Source: Rhizobium sp. P38BS-XIX (GTDB lineage Bacteria; Pseudomonadota; Alphaproteobacteria; Rhizobiales; Rhizobiaceae). Taken from it: a stretch of DNA of 64,000 nt. The notes under the pieces were generated by a model. The model made no database searches. It worked only from the letters and a program-made list of their open reading frames with translations, and had not been told where the DNA came from. Location: the NCBI RefSeq assembly GCF_012641435.1, contig NZ_JABAIJ010000010.1, positions 62,001-126,000 on the forward strand, read 5' to 3'. Shown here piece after piece: positions 25,419-34,122 of the stretch (within the stretch, counting starts at the first letter, position 1; each line of letters starts with the position of its first letter). The position numbers were made by a program, and so were the translations under genes.

Positions 25419-25441
25419 ATAATTAGGTCCAGCCTAATTAT
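25419..25441. promoter_or_regulatory. LysR-type operator palindrome
   Basis: ATAATTAGG and CCTAATTAT are perfect reverse complements around TCCAG. The centre contains the LysR box form T-N11-A (TAGGTCCAGCCTA). It ends 9 bases before the lysR start codon, so autorepression is likely along with control of the divergent efflux gene. Confidence 0.7.
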
Positions 25442-25450
25442 GGGTCTCCG

Positions 25451-26320
25451 ATGGAACTCCGTCATCTAAGATATTTCGTCACTCTTGCGGAAGAGCTGCA
25501 CTTTGCCCGGGCGGCGGAAAAGCTCAACATCGCGCCGCCGACACTCACGGTCCAAATCCAGGAAATCGAGCGAACGCTGGCAACCCGCCTGTTCGTGCGA
25601 ACCAAGCGATCCGTGGCGCTGACGACTGCCGGTGACGTTTTTCTCGCGGAAGCGCGCAATGTCCTTGCTCAGTTTGCAAAGGCCGAAAGTGCCGGGCGCC
25701 GGGCTGGGCGAGGGGAGATCGGCCGGATCGAGATAGGCTATGTCGGTTCCGCAGCTTATGGCGGCGTGTTGCAGGAGTTGACGAACCGCTTTCGTCAGAT
25801 CGCACCCGAGGTCGAGATCAACGCCAGGGAGTTTCCCATGGATGATTTGCCCGGTCTCATTGTCGATGGTCGTGTCGACGTCGGATTTCTGCGTCTCCCG
25901 ATGGTGCTGCCAAAGTCGCTTAGATGCCACATTCTGTTGCGCGACTGCTTCTCCCTCGCACTCTCCAGTTTTCACGCCGAAGCTGGATCAGGAGAGCCCG
26001 TGGAACCTGAACGACTTGCCGTAGAGCGATTTATCGCTCCCGAGCAACAGTCCGGTACATATGAGGTGGCAAGGCGGGGTAATTTTACTCCGCGCATCGT
26101 CTCGACACCCGGCGGCCTTCTCGCCGTTCTGACACAGGTTTCCCTTGGCGTCGGCATTTCGATCGTTCCAAGCGTTGTGGAGGATGTCATTCGGATGCCG
26201 GGCGTCGTTTTCCGGCCGCTGGCCGGTGAAGCCATCATTTCGGAGATCGCCACAGTCCATCGCGCCAACGAAAGCTCGCCGGCGGTCAGGCAGCTGATTG
26301 CCCTGATGCGGAAGGACTGA
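25451..26320 (+). CDS. LysR-family transcriptional regulator
   Basis: A 289-residue regulator. The N-terminal winged HTH is clear (MELRHLRYFVTLAEELHFARAAEKLNIAPPTLTVQIQEIE). The effector domain covers residues ~90-289 (IEIGYVGSAAYGGVL, VDVGFLRLP). It is divergent from the efflux pump gene at 23635-25197, its probable target. The inducer is unknown. Confidence 0.93.
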   Translation: MELRHLRYFVTLAEELHFARAAEKLNIAPPTLTVQIQEIERTLATRLFVRTKRSVALTTAGDVFLAEARNVLAQFAKAESAGRRAGRGEIGRIEIGYVGSAAYGGVLQELTNRFRQIAPEVEINAREFPMDDLPGLIVDGRVDVGFLRLPMVLPKSLRCHILLRDCFSLALSSFHAEAGSGEPVEPERLAVERFIAPEQQSGTYEVARRGNFTPRIVSTPGGLLAVLTQVSLGVGISIVPSVVEDVIRMPGVVFRPLAGEAIISEIATVHRANESSPAVRQLIALMRKD

Positions 26321-26362
26321 CGCGCAGGGAGCTATTGTCGTGGTTCAGTCTGCTTTGGAGAT

Positions 26363-28453
26363 CTACTGCCCACCCACCAGATCGGCGACGCGTCGTGCGA
26401 AGACATCGCTCGCGAAGGGCTTTGTCAGAACCTGCATGCCGCGATCCAGGTGACCGTGGTTGAGAACTGCGTTTTCGGCATAGCCCGTCACGAAAAGAAT
26501 CGGAAAATCCGGCCGGTCGATGCGCACGGCATCGGCGAGCTGCCGGCCGTTCATGCCGTTCGGAAGGCCGACATCCGTCACGATGAGATCGATGTCTGGC
26601 CTTGCCCTGAAGATCTTCAGGGCCGAGGGCGCATCGTCGGCCTCCAGTACGGAGTAACCGAGCTCCTCAAGGATCTCGACGGCCACCATCCTCACCAGCG
26701 GCTCATCGTCGACGACGAGAATGGTTGTCTGCCCGGAGGCGGCCGGCGCCGGCGCTTCGACCGGAGCGACCTCGTCCTGCGTTCCGTCCGCGATATAGCG
26801 TGGCAGGTAGATGCAGATCATCGTTCCCTTGCCGAGTTCGGAATAGATGCGCGCAGCGCCTCCCGACTGACCGGCAAAACCATAGACCATCGAGAGGCCG
26901 AGCCCCGTGCCCTGACCGGTCGGCTTCGTCGTGAAGAACGGATCGAACGCGCGGGCGATGATGTCCTGTGACATCCCCGTTCCGGTGTCGCTGACGCACA
27001 TCGAGACATACTGACCCGGCTCGACGCCCCGCTCTCTCGCGGCACGCTCATCCAGCCATCGATTTCCGGTTTCGACGGTCAGTTTGCCGCCGTCGGGCAT
27101 GGCGTCGCGTGCGTTGATGCAAAGATTGAGAAGTGCATTTTCAAGCTGCCCGACATCGACGAATGCGGTCCAGAGGCCACCTGCGCCGGCCATCTCGACC
27201 TCGATGGCCGGACCGACGCTGCGGGTGATCAGATCATGCATGCCAACGACGATCCGGTTGATATCAGACGGCTTCGGATCGAGTGTCTGGCGGCGCGAGA
27301 AGGCAAGCAGGCGCTGGGTCAGGCCGGCTGCGCGCTTCACCGCGCCCTGCGCGCCGGTCAGATAGCGATCGATATCGCCGATGCGGCCCTGCGTGAGCCG
27401 CGTTTTCATCAGCTCGAGACTGCCGCCGATGCCGGCAAGAATATTGTTGAAATCATGGGCCAGACCGCCTGTCAGCTGGCCGACCGCTTCCATTTTCTGG
27501 GCTTGTCGCAGCGCTTCTTCCGCATGAAGCAGGGCCGCCGTGCGCTCTTCGACGCGTTGCTCAAGACTTTCCGTCAAGGCGCGAAGTTCGGCGGCGGCAC
27601 GATCGCGCTCCTCCTCCACACCGCGCCTCGCGTCGATGTCGATCAGGACGCCGGGAAATAAGGACGGTTTGCCATCCGGGTCGAGATCGACACGGCCATT
27701 GGCCTCCAGCCAATAGTAATTTCCATCCTCCCTTCGCGTCCGATATTGGTGTGCGTAGGGTCCGCCTCGTTTCAAGGCGTCGCTGATCGCAGTTGCTAGG
27801 CCTGCCTGATCGTCCGGATGAACCGCCTCGACGACCTGAGAAAGACTGAGACCGAAGCGCCCAAGCGATGGGTCGAAACCGAAGGCGTTTGCGAAAGCCT
27901 CATCGACCGTGAACTTGTCCGCCTGGACGTCCCAGGACCAGGTCCCGATGATCGCACCGGCTGCAAGCGCGAGCTGAACCCGCTGTATGTTCTCGCGCGC
28001 GACCGCCTCGCTTTCGCGCAGAGCGGCTTCAGCGGCCTTGCGCGCGGTGATGTCGCGGAAGAGAACCGAGACCTGACGGAGGCTCGCAGGCTCGAGACGC
28101 GTGGCTGAGACCTCGATGTGACGGCCGATTGCCTTGAATTCCTGCTCGAAGCGAACCGTCTCTCCGGTTTTTAGAACGCCGCCGTAGATCTCTAGCCAGA
28201 CATCCGCATTGTCGGGCTCAATCTCGCGAAGCCGTTTGCCCACAATGTCCTTGATGCCGGTCTGCCGCTCATAGCCGGAGTTTGATTCGATGTGTGCATA
28301 GTCGCTCAACGGCCCTTCGGGACTGTCGATGAACTCGATGATGCAAAAGCCATCGTCGATGGCCTCGAACAGCGCACGCCGTCGTGCTTCGCTGCGAAAG
28401 AGAGGATCGTCTTCCTTATGCTCTTCGAGCGCGGACGGTATCTCCGTGGTCAC
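26363..28453 (-). CDS. Hybrid sensor histidine kinase (PAS-PAS-HisKA-HATPase-REC)
   Basis: A 696-residue cytosolic hybrid kinase with no membrane segment. Two PAS domains cover about residues 25-140 and 155-275, followed by a coiled coil (ELRALTESLEQRVEERTAALLHAEEAL). The HisKA domain carries the phospho-His in GGLAHDFNNILAGI, and the ATPase domain has NALLNLCINARDAM, DTGTGM and GTGLGLSMVYG. A C-terminal receiver domain (ILVVDDEP, VTDVGLPNGMNG, LTKPF) holds the phospho-Asp. Start is GTG with AAAGGA upstream. This is the architecture of many rhizobial hybrid kinases; the signal and output partner are not visible. Confidence 0.93.
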   Translation of the reverse strand: MTTEIPSALEEHKEDDPLFRSEARRRALFEAIDDGFCIIEFIDSPEGPLSDYAHIESNSGYERQTGIKDIVGKRLREIEPDNADVWLEIYGGVLKTGETVRFEQEFKAIGRHIEVSATRLEPASLRQVSVLFRDITARKAAEAALRESEAVARENIQRVQLALAAGAIIGTWSWDVQADKFTVDEAFANAFGFDPSLGRFGLSLSQVVEAVHPDDQAGLATAISDALKRGGPYAHQYRTRREDGNYYWLEANGRVDLDPDGKPSLFPGVLIDIDARRGVEEERDRAAAELRALTESLEQRVEERTAALLHAEEALRQAQKMEAVGQLTGGLAHDFNNILAGIGGSLELMKTRLTQGRIGDIDRYLTGAQGAVKRAAGLTQRLLAFSRRQTLDPKPSDINRIVVGMHDLITRSVGPAIEVEMAGAGGLWTAFVDVGQLENALLNLCINARDAMPDGGKLTVETGNRWLDERAARERGVEPGQYVSMCVSDTGTGMSQDIIARAFDPFFTTKPTGQGTGLGLSMVYGFAGQSGGAARIYSELGKGTMICIYLPRYIADGTQDEVAPVEAPAPAASGQTTILVVDDEPLVRMVAVEILEELGYSVLEADDAPSALKIFRARPDIDLIVTDVGLPNGMNGRQLADAVRIDRPDFPILFVTGYAENAVLNHGHLDRGMQVLTKPFASDVFARRVADLVGGQ

Positions 28454-28811
28454 TGCCGGTCCTTTATGAGTGCATCGTCAATTCACACCAAAATAAGCCG
28501 CAGCGTCACGAAGACAATGGGATTGTTACGTGATCTTGGCGCGCATGATGCAAGATAAAGACGACCATGACGGTCGCTGTCGTGCCGTTTATTTGTTACC
28601 CGTATACAGGGCAATTTTTCGTGCAACACACGCCAGAAGCCGGCGGCATTTGAATCAGAATCGGAGTATCGGATAGAATAACAACGCGCGGGATAAGACC
28701 CGGATAGGCTGTTCATAGGCGATTGATGATTGCTTCGGTTGTATTAATATTCTATCGCTAGGCCCTGTCGAGGCACCAGCCGAGATGGTCAAGAGGCGAG
28801 GCAAGAGTGAT
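28454..28811. other. Intergenic region, nothing supported
   Basis: About 360 bases between the divergent kinase and DUF4189 genes, less GC-rich than its surroundings. I see no consensus promoter or gene in it. Confidence 0.4.
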
Positions 28812-29441
28812 ATGACATTGATGAAGCATGGTTTGTTGCTGCTGCCGCTGCTTCTGTTTGGGTCGCCAGCCGCCTGGGCGCAATGTGCACCCGGCATACC
28901 TTGCGGCGGCAATCCGATGGGCATTCCCCCGGACGCCCCCAATTCGCCCTACAATACCCACAGTGGCGACTATAACACCCAGCCGAGCGAGGACGACAAT
29001 TCGCAGGCGGAGGCGCCGTCGGGCCCTGGAACGGATACCTGGGCTGCTTTCGCCATCAACTCGAATGGACAGGTCGCCTGGACCTTCCTGCATCAGGATG
29101 CGCGCTCGGCGGAGCGCGACGCGATGTCGTCGTGCCGGGATATGGGCGCCAGGGGCTGCCGTATCATCGACAGCTTTACCAATGTGTGCGGGGCGCCGGC
29201 GGCGGATTCGGAGCGAAACCTCTATATGGGCTGGGGCACGTGGTATGGGGCGGCGGAGCAATCGGCGATCAACGATTGCGAGCAGAAAAATCCAAATGGA
29301 GAGTGCCGCCTGGTCAGCTTCGGGATTTGCACCGGCATGGATTTCACCACGCAGTATGTCGAGGAGACAAGCAGGCGCGCGCAGGCCTCAACGCCGGCCG
29401 ATCTAGAGAAGATTTCGGCAGGCTATCGCTCGAAGCACTGA
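28812..29441 (+). CDS. Secreted DUF4189-domain protein
   Basis: A 209-residue exported protein. A signal peptide ends AWA/QCA. After a Pro/Asn/Ser-rich linker (about residues 25-75), residues ~80-175 show the DUF4189 pattern: WAAFAINSNGQVAWTF, ARSAERDAMSSCRDMGARGCRI, MGWGTWYGAAEQSAINDCEQKNPNGECRL. The paired Cys residues (SCRD...GCRI and DCEQ...GECR) fit disulfides in the periplasm or outside the cell. Function unknown. The start at 28812 has AAGAG upstream; an in-frame ATG at 28785 is possible. Confidence 0.85.
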   Translation: MTLMKHGLLLLPLLLFGSPAAWAQCAPGIPCGGNPMGIPPDAPNSPYNTHSGDYNTQPSEDDNSQAEAPSGPGTDTWAAFAINSNGQVAWTFLHQDARSAERDAMSSCRDMGARGCRIIDSFTNVCGAPAADSERNLYMGWGTWYGAAEQSAINDCEQKNPNGECRLVSFGICTGMDFTTQYVEETSRRAQASTPADLEKISAGYRSKH

Positions 29442-29518
29442 GCGCTGGCGACGGCGCGGCTTCGACTGCGGTGCAGACCGTGTGCGGCTCCATCCTCCAT
29501 TCGAGCGCAATTCGGATC

Positions 29519-29543
29519 GGAACAATCCGAGTTGCGGTGGGTT
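29519..29543 (+). promoter_or_regulatory. EcfG-type promoter with overlapping stem-loop
   Basis: GGAAC (29519-29523), 16 bases, GGTT (29540-29543), 38 bases upstream of the Pro-rich small gene. The -35 lies in the loop of an inverted repeat, CGCAATTCGGAT (29506-29517) with ATCCGAGTTGCG (29525-29536), 11 of 12 paired. That repeat may be an operator or a terminator of the upstream gene. Confidence 0.55.
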
Positions 29544-29580
29544 GGTCATTGATGAGCCAACCGATGGATAGGAGGCCAAT

Positions 29581-29772
29581 ATGCCGACCGAACTTCCAGA
29601 TCCCGCAGAGGCACCGCGTGGCCCGACATCAACGCCGGGGATTCCGGATCGTGTCCAGGAAAAGCCGCCATTGACCCCCGCCCAGGATCCCGGCGATACG
29701 AAAAATCCAAATGATCCAACGCCTGTCGAGCCCGGGTTGGTTCCGGCCGAAGGACCGGTGCAGCCGATCTAG
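29581..29772 (+). CDS. Small Pro-rich protein
   Basis: A 63-residue protein with about one quarter proline (PDPAEAPRGPTSTPGIPD, PTPVEPGLVPAEGP) and no hydrophobic core; probably disordered. AGGAGG seven bases before the ATG supports it as a real gene, as do its own promoter and terminator. Function unknown. It is similar in composition to the small protein at 15450-15638. Confidence 0.7.
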   Translation: MPTELPDPAEAPRGPTSTPGIPDRVQEKPPLTPAQDPGDTKNPNDPTPVEPGLVPAEGPVQPI

Positions 29773-29807
29773 CTTGCCCGAACGAAAGGGAATCTGCGGA
29801 AAAATAA

Positions 29808-29838
29808 ATGGGCGAGTGCTTGAATGGCGCTCGCCCAT
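29808..29838. terminator. Bidirectional terminator
   Basis: ATGGGCGAG pairs perfectly with CTCGCCCAT; the stem can extend inward by TGC/GCG. ATTTT follows on the plus strand and TTATTTTT on the minus strand, fitting a terminator for both convergent genes. Confidence 0.8.
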
Positions 29839-29844
29839 ATTTTC

Positions 29845-30195
29845 CTACTTCTTTGGTAGGGCTTCGATCGCATCGAAAACGCGGGCCGAATAGGTAAGCG
29901 CAGCACCTGCGTTGAGCGCTATGGCGACGCCCAGGGCCTCCGCAATCTCGCCTTCCGTTGCGCCGAGTTCGATTGCCTTCTGGGCGTGAACCGCGATGCA
30001 GCCATCGCAGCGGGTCGCGACAGCCACTGCAAGCGCTAAGATCTCGTGCATCTTGGGTTCGAGTTTCCCTGTTTTAAGGCCGCTGTTTTCTATCGTCGTC
30101 AGGCCGCGAAGAACATCGGGGCTCAGTTTGGCAAAATCTCCAACCCGACCGATCAGAGCATCGCGATAGGCGTTCCAGTCCTGCATGTTGTTCAT
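29845..30195 (-). CDS. Carboxymuconolactone decarboxylase/AhpD-like protein
   Basis: A 116-residue helical protein of the CMD/AhpD family. The motif RCDGCIAVHAQKAIELGAT carries the CxxC...H pair used in AhpD-type proteins for thiol redox chemistry, so a peroxidase or disulfide role is more likely than lactone decarboxylation. GAGGAG lies six bases before the ATG. It starts 10 bases after the SDR gene 30206-30973 and probably shares its TetR-controlled operon. Confidence 0.88.
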   Translation of the reverse strand: MNNMQDWNAYRDALIGRVGDFAKLSPDVLRGLTTIENSGLKTGKLEPKMHEILALAVAVATRCDGCIAVHAQKAIELGATEGEIAEALGVAIALNAGAALTYSARVFDAIEALPKK

Positions 30196-30205
30196 CTCGG
30201 TCTCC

Positions 30206-30973
30206 TCACTGGCGTCCGGCAGTCACGCCGCCGTCAACGGGAAGGATCGTGCCCGTGATCCACGAGGCCTGATCCGATGCGAGGAACAGGATCGCCTCGG
30301 CGACGTCGCGCGGCTGGCCGTTGCGGCCGAGCGGATGGAAGGAGTTGAAGGTCGGAAGGACTTCCTTCACCTGCTCGTTAGACAGGAAAGTGTTGTAGAC
30401 CGGCGTCTCGACGACGGCCGGTGCAACCGCATTGATGCGGATGTTGTAGGGCGCAAGCTCGATCGCAAGGTTGCGGACCATGGCGTGGACGCCGGCATTT
30501 GCGGCGGAATAGGCGGCCGATGGCGTTGCGCCGATCGCCTGGATGGCCCACATCGAGCCCGTCTGGACGATTGCGCCGCCCTTGTCCTTCATCGCCTTCG
30601 CGGCAGCCTGAGCCGTGAAGAATTTGCCCTTTAGGATCGTGTCCAGATACCAATCATAGTCTGCTTCCGTCAGCTCGATGAACGGCTTCGGGTTGAAGAC
30701 GCCGGCATTGTTTACGAGAATGTCGAGCTTCCCGAAGCGCGCGACCGCGAGGTCGACGAGTGCGGCGCCGGTTTCCGGCTTTGCAATGTCGCCGGCGGAA
30801 ACGACAACGTTGCGGCCGCTCGGATCGATCTCTCTCGCAGCCGTTTCGAGCTTCGCCAAATCCCGGCCGTTGATGGCCACCTTCGCTCCCTCGGCTACGA
30901 ACCTTGCCGCCGCTTCCTTTCCGATACCCGAACCACCGCCTGTGATCGCAACGACCTTGTCTTGAAAACGCAT
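30206..30973 (-). CDS. SDR-fold protein with Lys replaced by Asn in the YxxxK motif
   Basis: A 255-residue FabG/glucose-dehydrogenase-like SDR. TGGGSGIG, NNAGVF and the catalytic Ser (TGSMW) are present and Tyr155 is kept, but the motif reads YSAAN: Asn159 (codon AAT) stands where the catalytic Lys is expected. The fold and cofactor site look intact, so it may have changed or weak activity. The ribosome-binding site AAGGAG precedes the ATG. It is divergent from a TetR gene with two operator palindromes between, and is followed by the AhpD-like gene. Confidence 0.9.
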   Translation of the reverse strand: MRFQDKVVAITGGGSGIGKEAAARFVAEGAKVAINGRDLAKLETAAREIDPSGRNVVVSAGDIAKPETGAALVDLAVARFGKLDILVNNAGVFNPKPFIELTEADYDWYLDTILKGKFFTAQAAAKAMKDKGGAIVQTGSMWAIQAIGATPSAAYSAANAGVHAMVRNLAIELAPYNIRINAVAPAVVETPVYNTFLSNEQVKEVLPTFNSFHPLGRNGQPRDVAEAILFLASDQASWITGTILPVDGGVTAGRQ

Positions 30974-30991
30974 TTGCTATCTCCTTTTGTC

Positions 30992-31009
30992 TATCTAACG
31001 TTAGATAGA
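30992..31009. promoter_or_regulatory. TetR operator 1
   Basis: CTATCTAACGTTAGATAG is a perfect 18-base palindrome, 18 bases upstream of the SDR start at 30973. Confidence 0.78.
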
Positions 31010-31049
31010 TGAATGAGACTTAGGCGTTGTGTTTGAAAGATACAAGCCC

Positions 31050-31067
31050 TATCTAACATTAGATAGA
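31050..31067. promoter_or_regulatory. TetR operator 2
   Basis: CTATCTAACATTAGATAG matches operator 1 in 17 of 18 bases. It ends 10 bases before the tetR start codon, so repressor binding should block tetR itself. The centres of the two operators are 58 bases apart. Confidence 0.78.
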
Positions 31068-31077
31068 GAGGTGTGAG

Positions 31078-31584
31078 ATGAGTGATACGACAAGTGCCAT
31101 CCTGGACGCTGCCGAAAAGCGCATTCGGGGCGGGGGTTACAACGGCTTCAGCTTTCGCGATGTCGCAGCAGATGTCGGGGTGAAAGCGTCTTCGGTGCAC
31201 TATCATTTTCCCGCCAAGGAGAAACTGGCGGCGGCGGTCGCTCGTCGCTACACGGATCGCTTCATGGCCGCCGTCGATGCGGAAGTCATGGCCGGTCTCG
31301 ACGTGGTTCAGGCATGGCGACAAGTGTTCCGGGCTGCTTTGGTGCGGGATGGGCGAATGTGCCTCTGCGGCGCACTCGCCGCGACGTCGCATGATCTCGC
31401 CGAAGAGGTCAGGGTAGAGGTAAAGCGGTTTTTCGCGCTAGGCATCGACAAGCTGCAGGAAGGCGGCCTTGGCCACGACGCCGCGGTGCGAGTCCTGGCG
31501 ACGCTCGAAGGTGCGATGCTGACCGCGAACATTCTTGACGATCAGTCACTCTTCGAGAGCGGCAGCGCCGCGCTTGCTTCGTGA
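31078..31584 (+). CDS. TetR-family transcriptional regulator
   Basis: A 168-residue, rather short TetR regulator. The HTH is at the N-terminus (ILDAAEKRIRGGGYNGFSFRDVAADVGVKASSVHYHFPAKEKL). The ligand domain contains a short Cys pair (GRMCLCGALAATSHDL), a segment often seen in the AcuR/DhaR-like group. It is divergent from the SDR + AhpD-like pair and very likely binds the two palindromes at 30992-31009 and 31050-31067. Confidence 0.92.
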   Translation: MSDTTSAILDAAEKRIRGGGYNGFSFRDVAADVGVKASSVHYHFPAKEKLAAAVARRYTDRFMAAVDAEVMAGLDVVQAWRQVFRAALVRDGRMCLCGALAATSHDLAEEVRVEVKRFFALGIDKLQEGGLGHDAAVRVLATLEGAMLTANILDDQSLFESGSAALAS

Positions 31585-31636
31585 CCGTGCTATTCGTTGT
31601 TCGGGGCGAATGATAGCGGGGACGGAGCGCCCGCCG

Positions 31637-32128
31637 TCATAGCTCCATGATCATCTCATGCCAGGCCATGCCACCGTGATCTGATGCGGAGGGCTTGACG
31701 TAGCGATAACCCATTCGATCGTAGAGTGGGACATGCTTTTCCTTGCACATGAGATGGATGGTCTTCTTGCCTGCCGCACGCATCTGCTCGATAAAACGCT
31801 GCATGAGCAATTTGGAGTAGCCTTTGCCCTGCTCGGCGGTGTCTACGACGACTGACATGATGACGACATTGGGTGCGGCCGGATCGTGGCCGATCAATTC
31901 CTTGAATTCCTCGTCCGACATGACGACATCGAACGCGCATCCGCTATTGATGAAGCCCACGATCTTGCCATCGGCCTCGAGAAGCAAAAATCCCTCGGGA
32001 TACTGCGCGATACGCTTCTCGATCTTCTCCAGGGTCGCCGCTTCGTCGCCTTCATAGGCGGATGTCTCGATTTCGAAGCATCGGGAAGCGTCGTTGAGGA
32101 GAGGTTGGCGGAAAAGCGTGGAAGGCAT
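31637..32128 (-). CDS. GNAT-family N-acetyltransferase
   Basis: A 163-residue acetyltransferase using acetyl-CoA. The acceptor-binding N-terminal part (CFEIETSAYEGDEAATLEKI) is followed by motif A (VVIMSVVVDTAEQGKGYSKLLMQRFI; QGKGYS binds the CoA pyrophosphate) and motif B (LMCKEKHVPLYDRMGYRY). It resembles the arylalkylamine-N-acetyltransferase-like branch; the substrate is unknown. The start at 32128 fits the domain, and the longer frame to 32455 has no homology. The ribosome-binding site is weak. Confidence 0.88.
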   Translation of the reverse strand: MPSTLFRQPLLNDASRCFEIETSAYEGDEAATLEKIEKRIAQYPEGFLLLEADGKIVGFINSGCAFDVVMSDEEFKELIGHDPAAPNVVIMSVVVDTAEQGKGYSKLLMQRFIEQMRAAGKKTIHLMCKEKHVPLYDRMGYRYVKPSASDHGGMAWHEMIMEL

Positions 32129-32313
32129 GTTTTTATCCCGTTTTATGGATCCGATTCCCAAGTCTGTCAGTCGCTCGAGCCCGAATCGCGAGAGGGACGG
32201 GCTGCGCGGCAAACCAGCGGCACCAGTACCATAGTCGCAGCCGGAAGCACGATCCAGGCACGCTGAGAATATGCCATTGGTCCCAACTGCTGCCGGGTTC
32301 CGAACTGCCATGG

Positions 32314-33417
32314 TCATGGCGTTTCCACATCGGAAAGAATGCGGGCGACGGCCCGTTTGGCGGCCTCGACGGCACCGGCCAGATAGCCGGGCTCCGTGTC
32401 GCTGGTCTCGCTGCCGGCAAGAAGAAGATGCTTTTCCCAGGGACCAAAAACCCATTTCGGGCTGCCCGGCATCGGATGATCTCCGCCGACACTATCTGCC
32501 GTCGTCGCCGTAAAAGGATCCGCGGCCCAATCCTTCAGCAATGTAGCTCTGGGGCTAAGGGCTTCGGAGCCGAACAGGCGGCCCAATTGCGCAATGCAGG
32601 CCTGCTTCAAAGAGGCGTCGCCCAACGTTGCCCGCTGCGCCGCGCTGATTCCGAGGAATCCGAACAATGCCGGTTTCCCGGAAGCAGTCGTCGCATCATG
32701 GATCTCGACCATCGGTCCGACCATGCTTTGCGCCGTACCCGCAAGGCCGTCGGCGCGCCAGAATGGCCTGTCGTAGACAGCGAAGAATTTCGCATGCGGC
32801 GCCATCCAGGTTGGTGTGCCGCGCCAACGTGCTACGGTTGCCTCGTCTTGCGCCGGCGAAAAGGTGACGGATGTTTCGAGGAGCCTCGGCGGTAGGGCGG
32901 CGATCACACGTGCAGCCGTCAGCGTTCGGATACCCGTGTCGCCCGCCTCAACGTTGAGTTCCACGCCTTTGTCCATCAAGGTCATCGCGATCACCTTCGT
33001 CCGAAGGAAAATGCGGTCGGCTGGGAGTTTGCCTGCCAAAGCCCGGATCGCCGCCGCGGTGCCGCCGGCGATCCGCATGGATTGCTGGTTTTCCATCGCC
33101 GGCGAAAAGCGCTGCGGCCGCTCGCGAGACATTCTCTCGAAAACCACGTCGCCTACGCTGTTCTGCGCAAATGATTGAAGCGAGAGCTCATCGACCAGCT
33201 CTGCCATCGCCGGCTGCATCGTGGGCCAGAACCACGAGGGGCCGAGATCGAAGCCATCCTCGGAAGGATGTCCGGTCTCGTCTGCAGACAGGATGCGGCC
33301 CCCGAGGCGGTCACGAGCCTCGATGACGACCGTGTCGATGCCGGAGGCATGAAGAGCTTGAGCCGCATAAAGGCCCGCAAGACCTCCGCCAATGATGGCG
33401 ACGTGATACGTGCTCAT
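32314..33417 (-). CDS. Flavin-containing amine oxidase
   Basis: A 367-residue FAD-dependent oxidoreductase of the monoamine-oxidase type. The N-terminal HVAIIGGGLAGLYAAQAL binds the FAD ADP part, followed by VVIEARDRLGGRI. The C-terminal segment has LLLAGSETSDTEPGYLAGAVEAAKRA, where the flavin ring usually packs. It is a little shorter than typical members. The ATG overlaps the stop of the cupin gene by four bases (ATGA), so it is the third gene of the SDR-cupin-oxidase operon. Substrate unknown. Confidence 0.9.
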   Translation of the reverse strand: MSTYHVAIIGGGLAGLYAAQALHASGIDTVVIEARDRLGGRILSADETGHPSEDGFDLGPSWFWPTMQPAMAELVDELSLQSFAQNSVGDVVFERMSRERPQRFSPAMENQQSMRIAGGTAAAIRALAGKLPADRIFLRTKVIAMTLMDKGVELNVEAGDTGIRTLTAARVIAALPPRLLETSVTFSPAQDEATVARWRGTPTWMAPHAKFFAVYDRPFWRADGLAGTAQSMVGPMVEIHDATTASGKPALFGFLGISAAQRATLGDASLKQACIAQLGRLFGSEALSPRATLLKDWAADPFTATTADSVGGDHPMPGSPKWVFGPWEKHLLLAGSETSDTEPGYLAGAVEAAKRAVARILSDVETP

Positions 33418-34121
33418 CGTCCCTTGCTCCCTCTTGATTGCGGCGCTTCGAAAGCGCAAACGTCCGCATGAAGAAGCGGACCGGATTTGTACCACACGCG
33501 TGCTCCGGCTGGGCCGGTTTTCGCGCGGAACTCTTGCTCTGGCGGAAGCCGTAGCCAGCTCCAGCGCAGGAATGCTTCCCCTGATTCTACGAAGTCGCCC
33601 TCCAGCACCAGCAATTCCAATCCCTTGGAGTTATCGACCTCGACGTCTGAGTTCGGCCGCCAGTCTTCCATCACGACCGTTTCGTTCGATCCGTCGAACA
33701 GGAGCCGCGCGGACGCCACGCCGTCGCGGGCAAAGGTCGGTTCGCCCTCACTGGGATATCGGACAATACGATTGCGGTCGGCCTCCTTGAATTGCCAGAG
33801 TTTGACGAAGATGGTGCAGCCCTCGGCGCTCTTCGGCGCATGCCCTGTGCCTGGCGGATTGCGCACATAAGTGCCGGCCGGGAAGTCGCCGCTTTCGTCC
33901 TGAAATACCCCTTCGAGAACCAGAAACTCTTCGCCGCCTGGATGTTGGTGATGCGAAAAGCTGCTCGCCGATGCATAGCGAACGATCGATGTGGCGCGCG
34001 CCTTTTCGTCGCCGATGCGAAACAACATGCGTCGATCGACGCCCTTCATCGGACTGGGAACCCAGTCGAGACGACCGGCATGGACTACGGTGCGTTTGGT
34101 TAGGTCCTCGTTGAGCAGCAT
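33414..34121 (-). CDS. Double-cupin protein (ChrR-type cupin)
   Basis: A 235-residue protein with two cupin domains. The first has the metal-binding pattern HHQHPGGEEFLVLEG, with His-x-His and Glu as likely ligands, then GTYVRNPPGTGHAP. The second (LELLVLEGDFVESGEAF, SWLRLPPEQEF) has lost most ligands. Such ChrR-like cupins serve as ligand or metal-binding units; there is no sigma-binding domain here. The start at 34121 has GGAG upstream and lies two bases after the SDR stop codon; the stop overlaps the next start. Confidence 0.85.
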   Translation of the reverse strand: MLLNEDLTKRTVVHAGRLDWVPSPMKGVDRRMLFRIGDEKARATSIVRYASASSFSHHQHPGGEEFLVLEGVFQDESGDFPAGTYVRNPPGTGHAPKSAEGCTIFVKLWQFKEADRNRIVRYPSEGEPTFARDGVASARLLFDGSNETVVMEDWRPNSDVEVDNSKGLELLVLEGDFVESGEAFLRWSWLRLPPEQEFRAKTGPAGARVWYKSGPLLHADVCAFEAPQSRGSKGR

Positions 34122-34122
34122 G

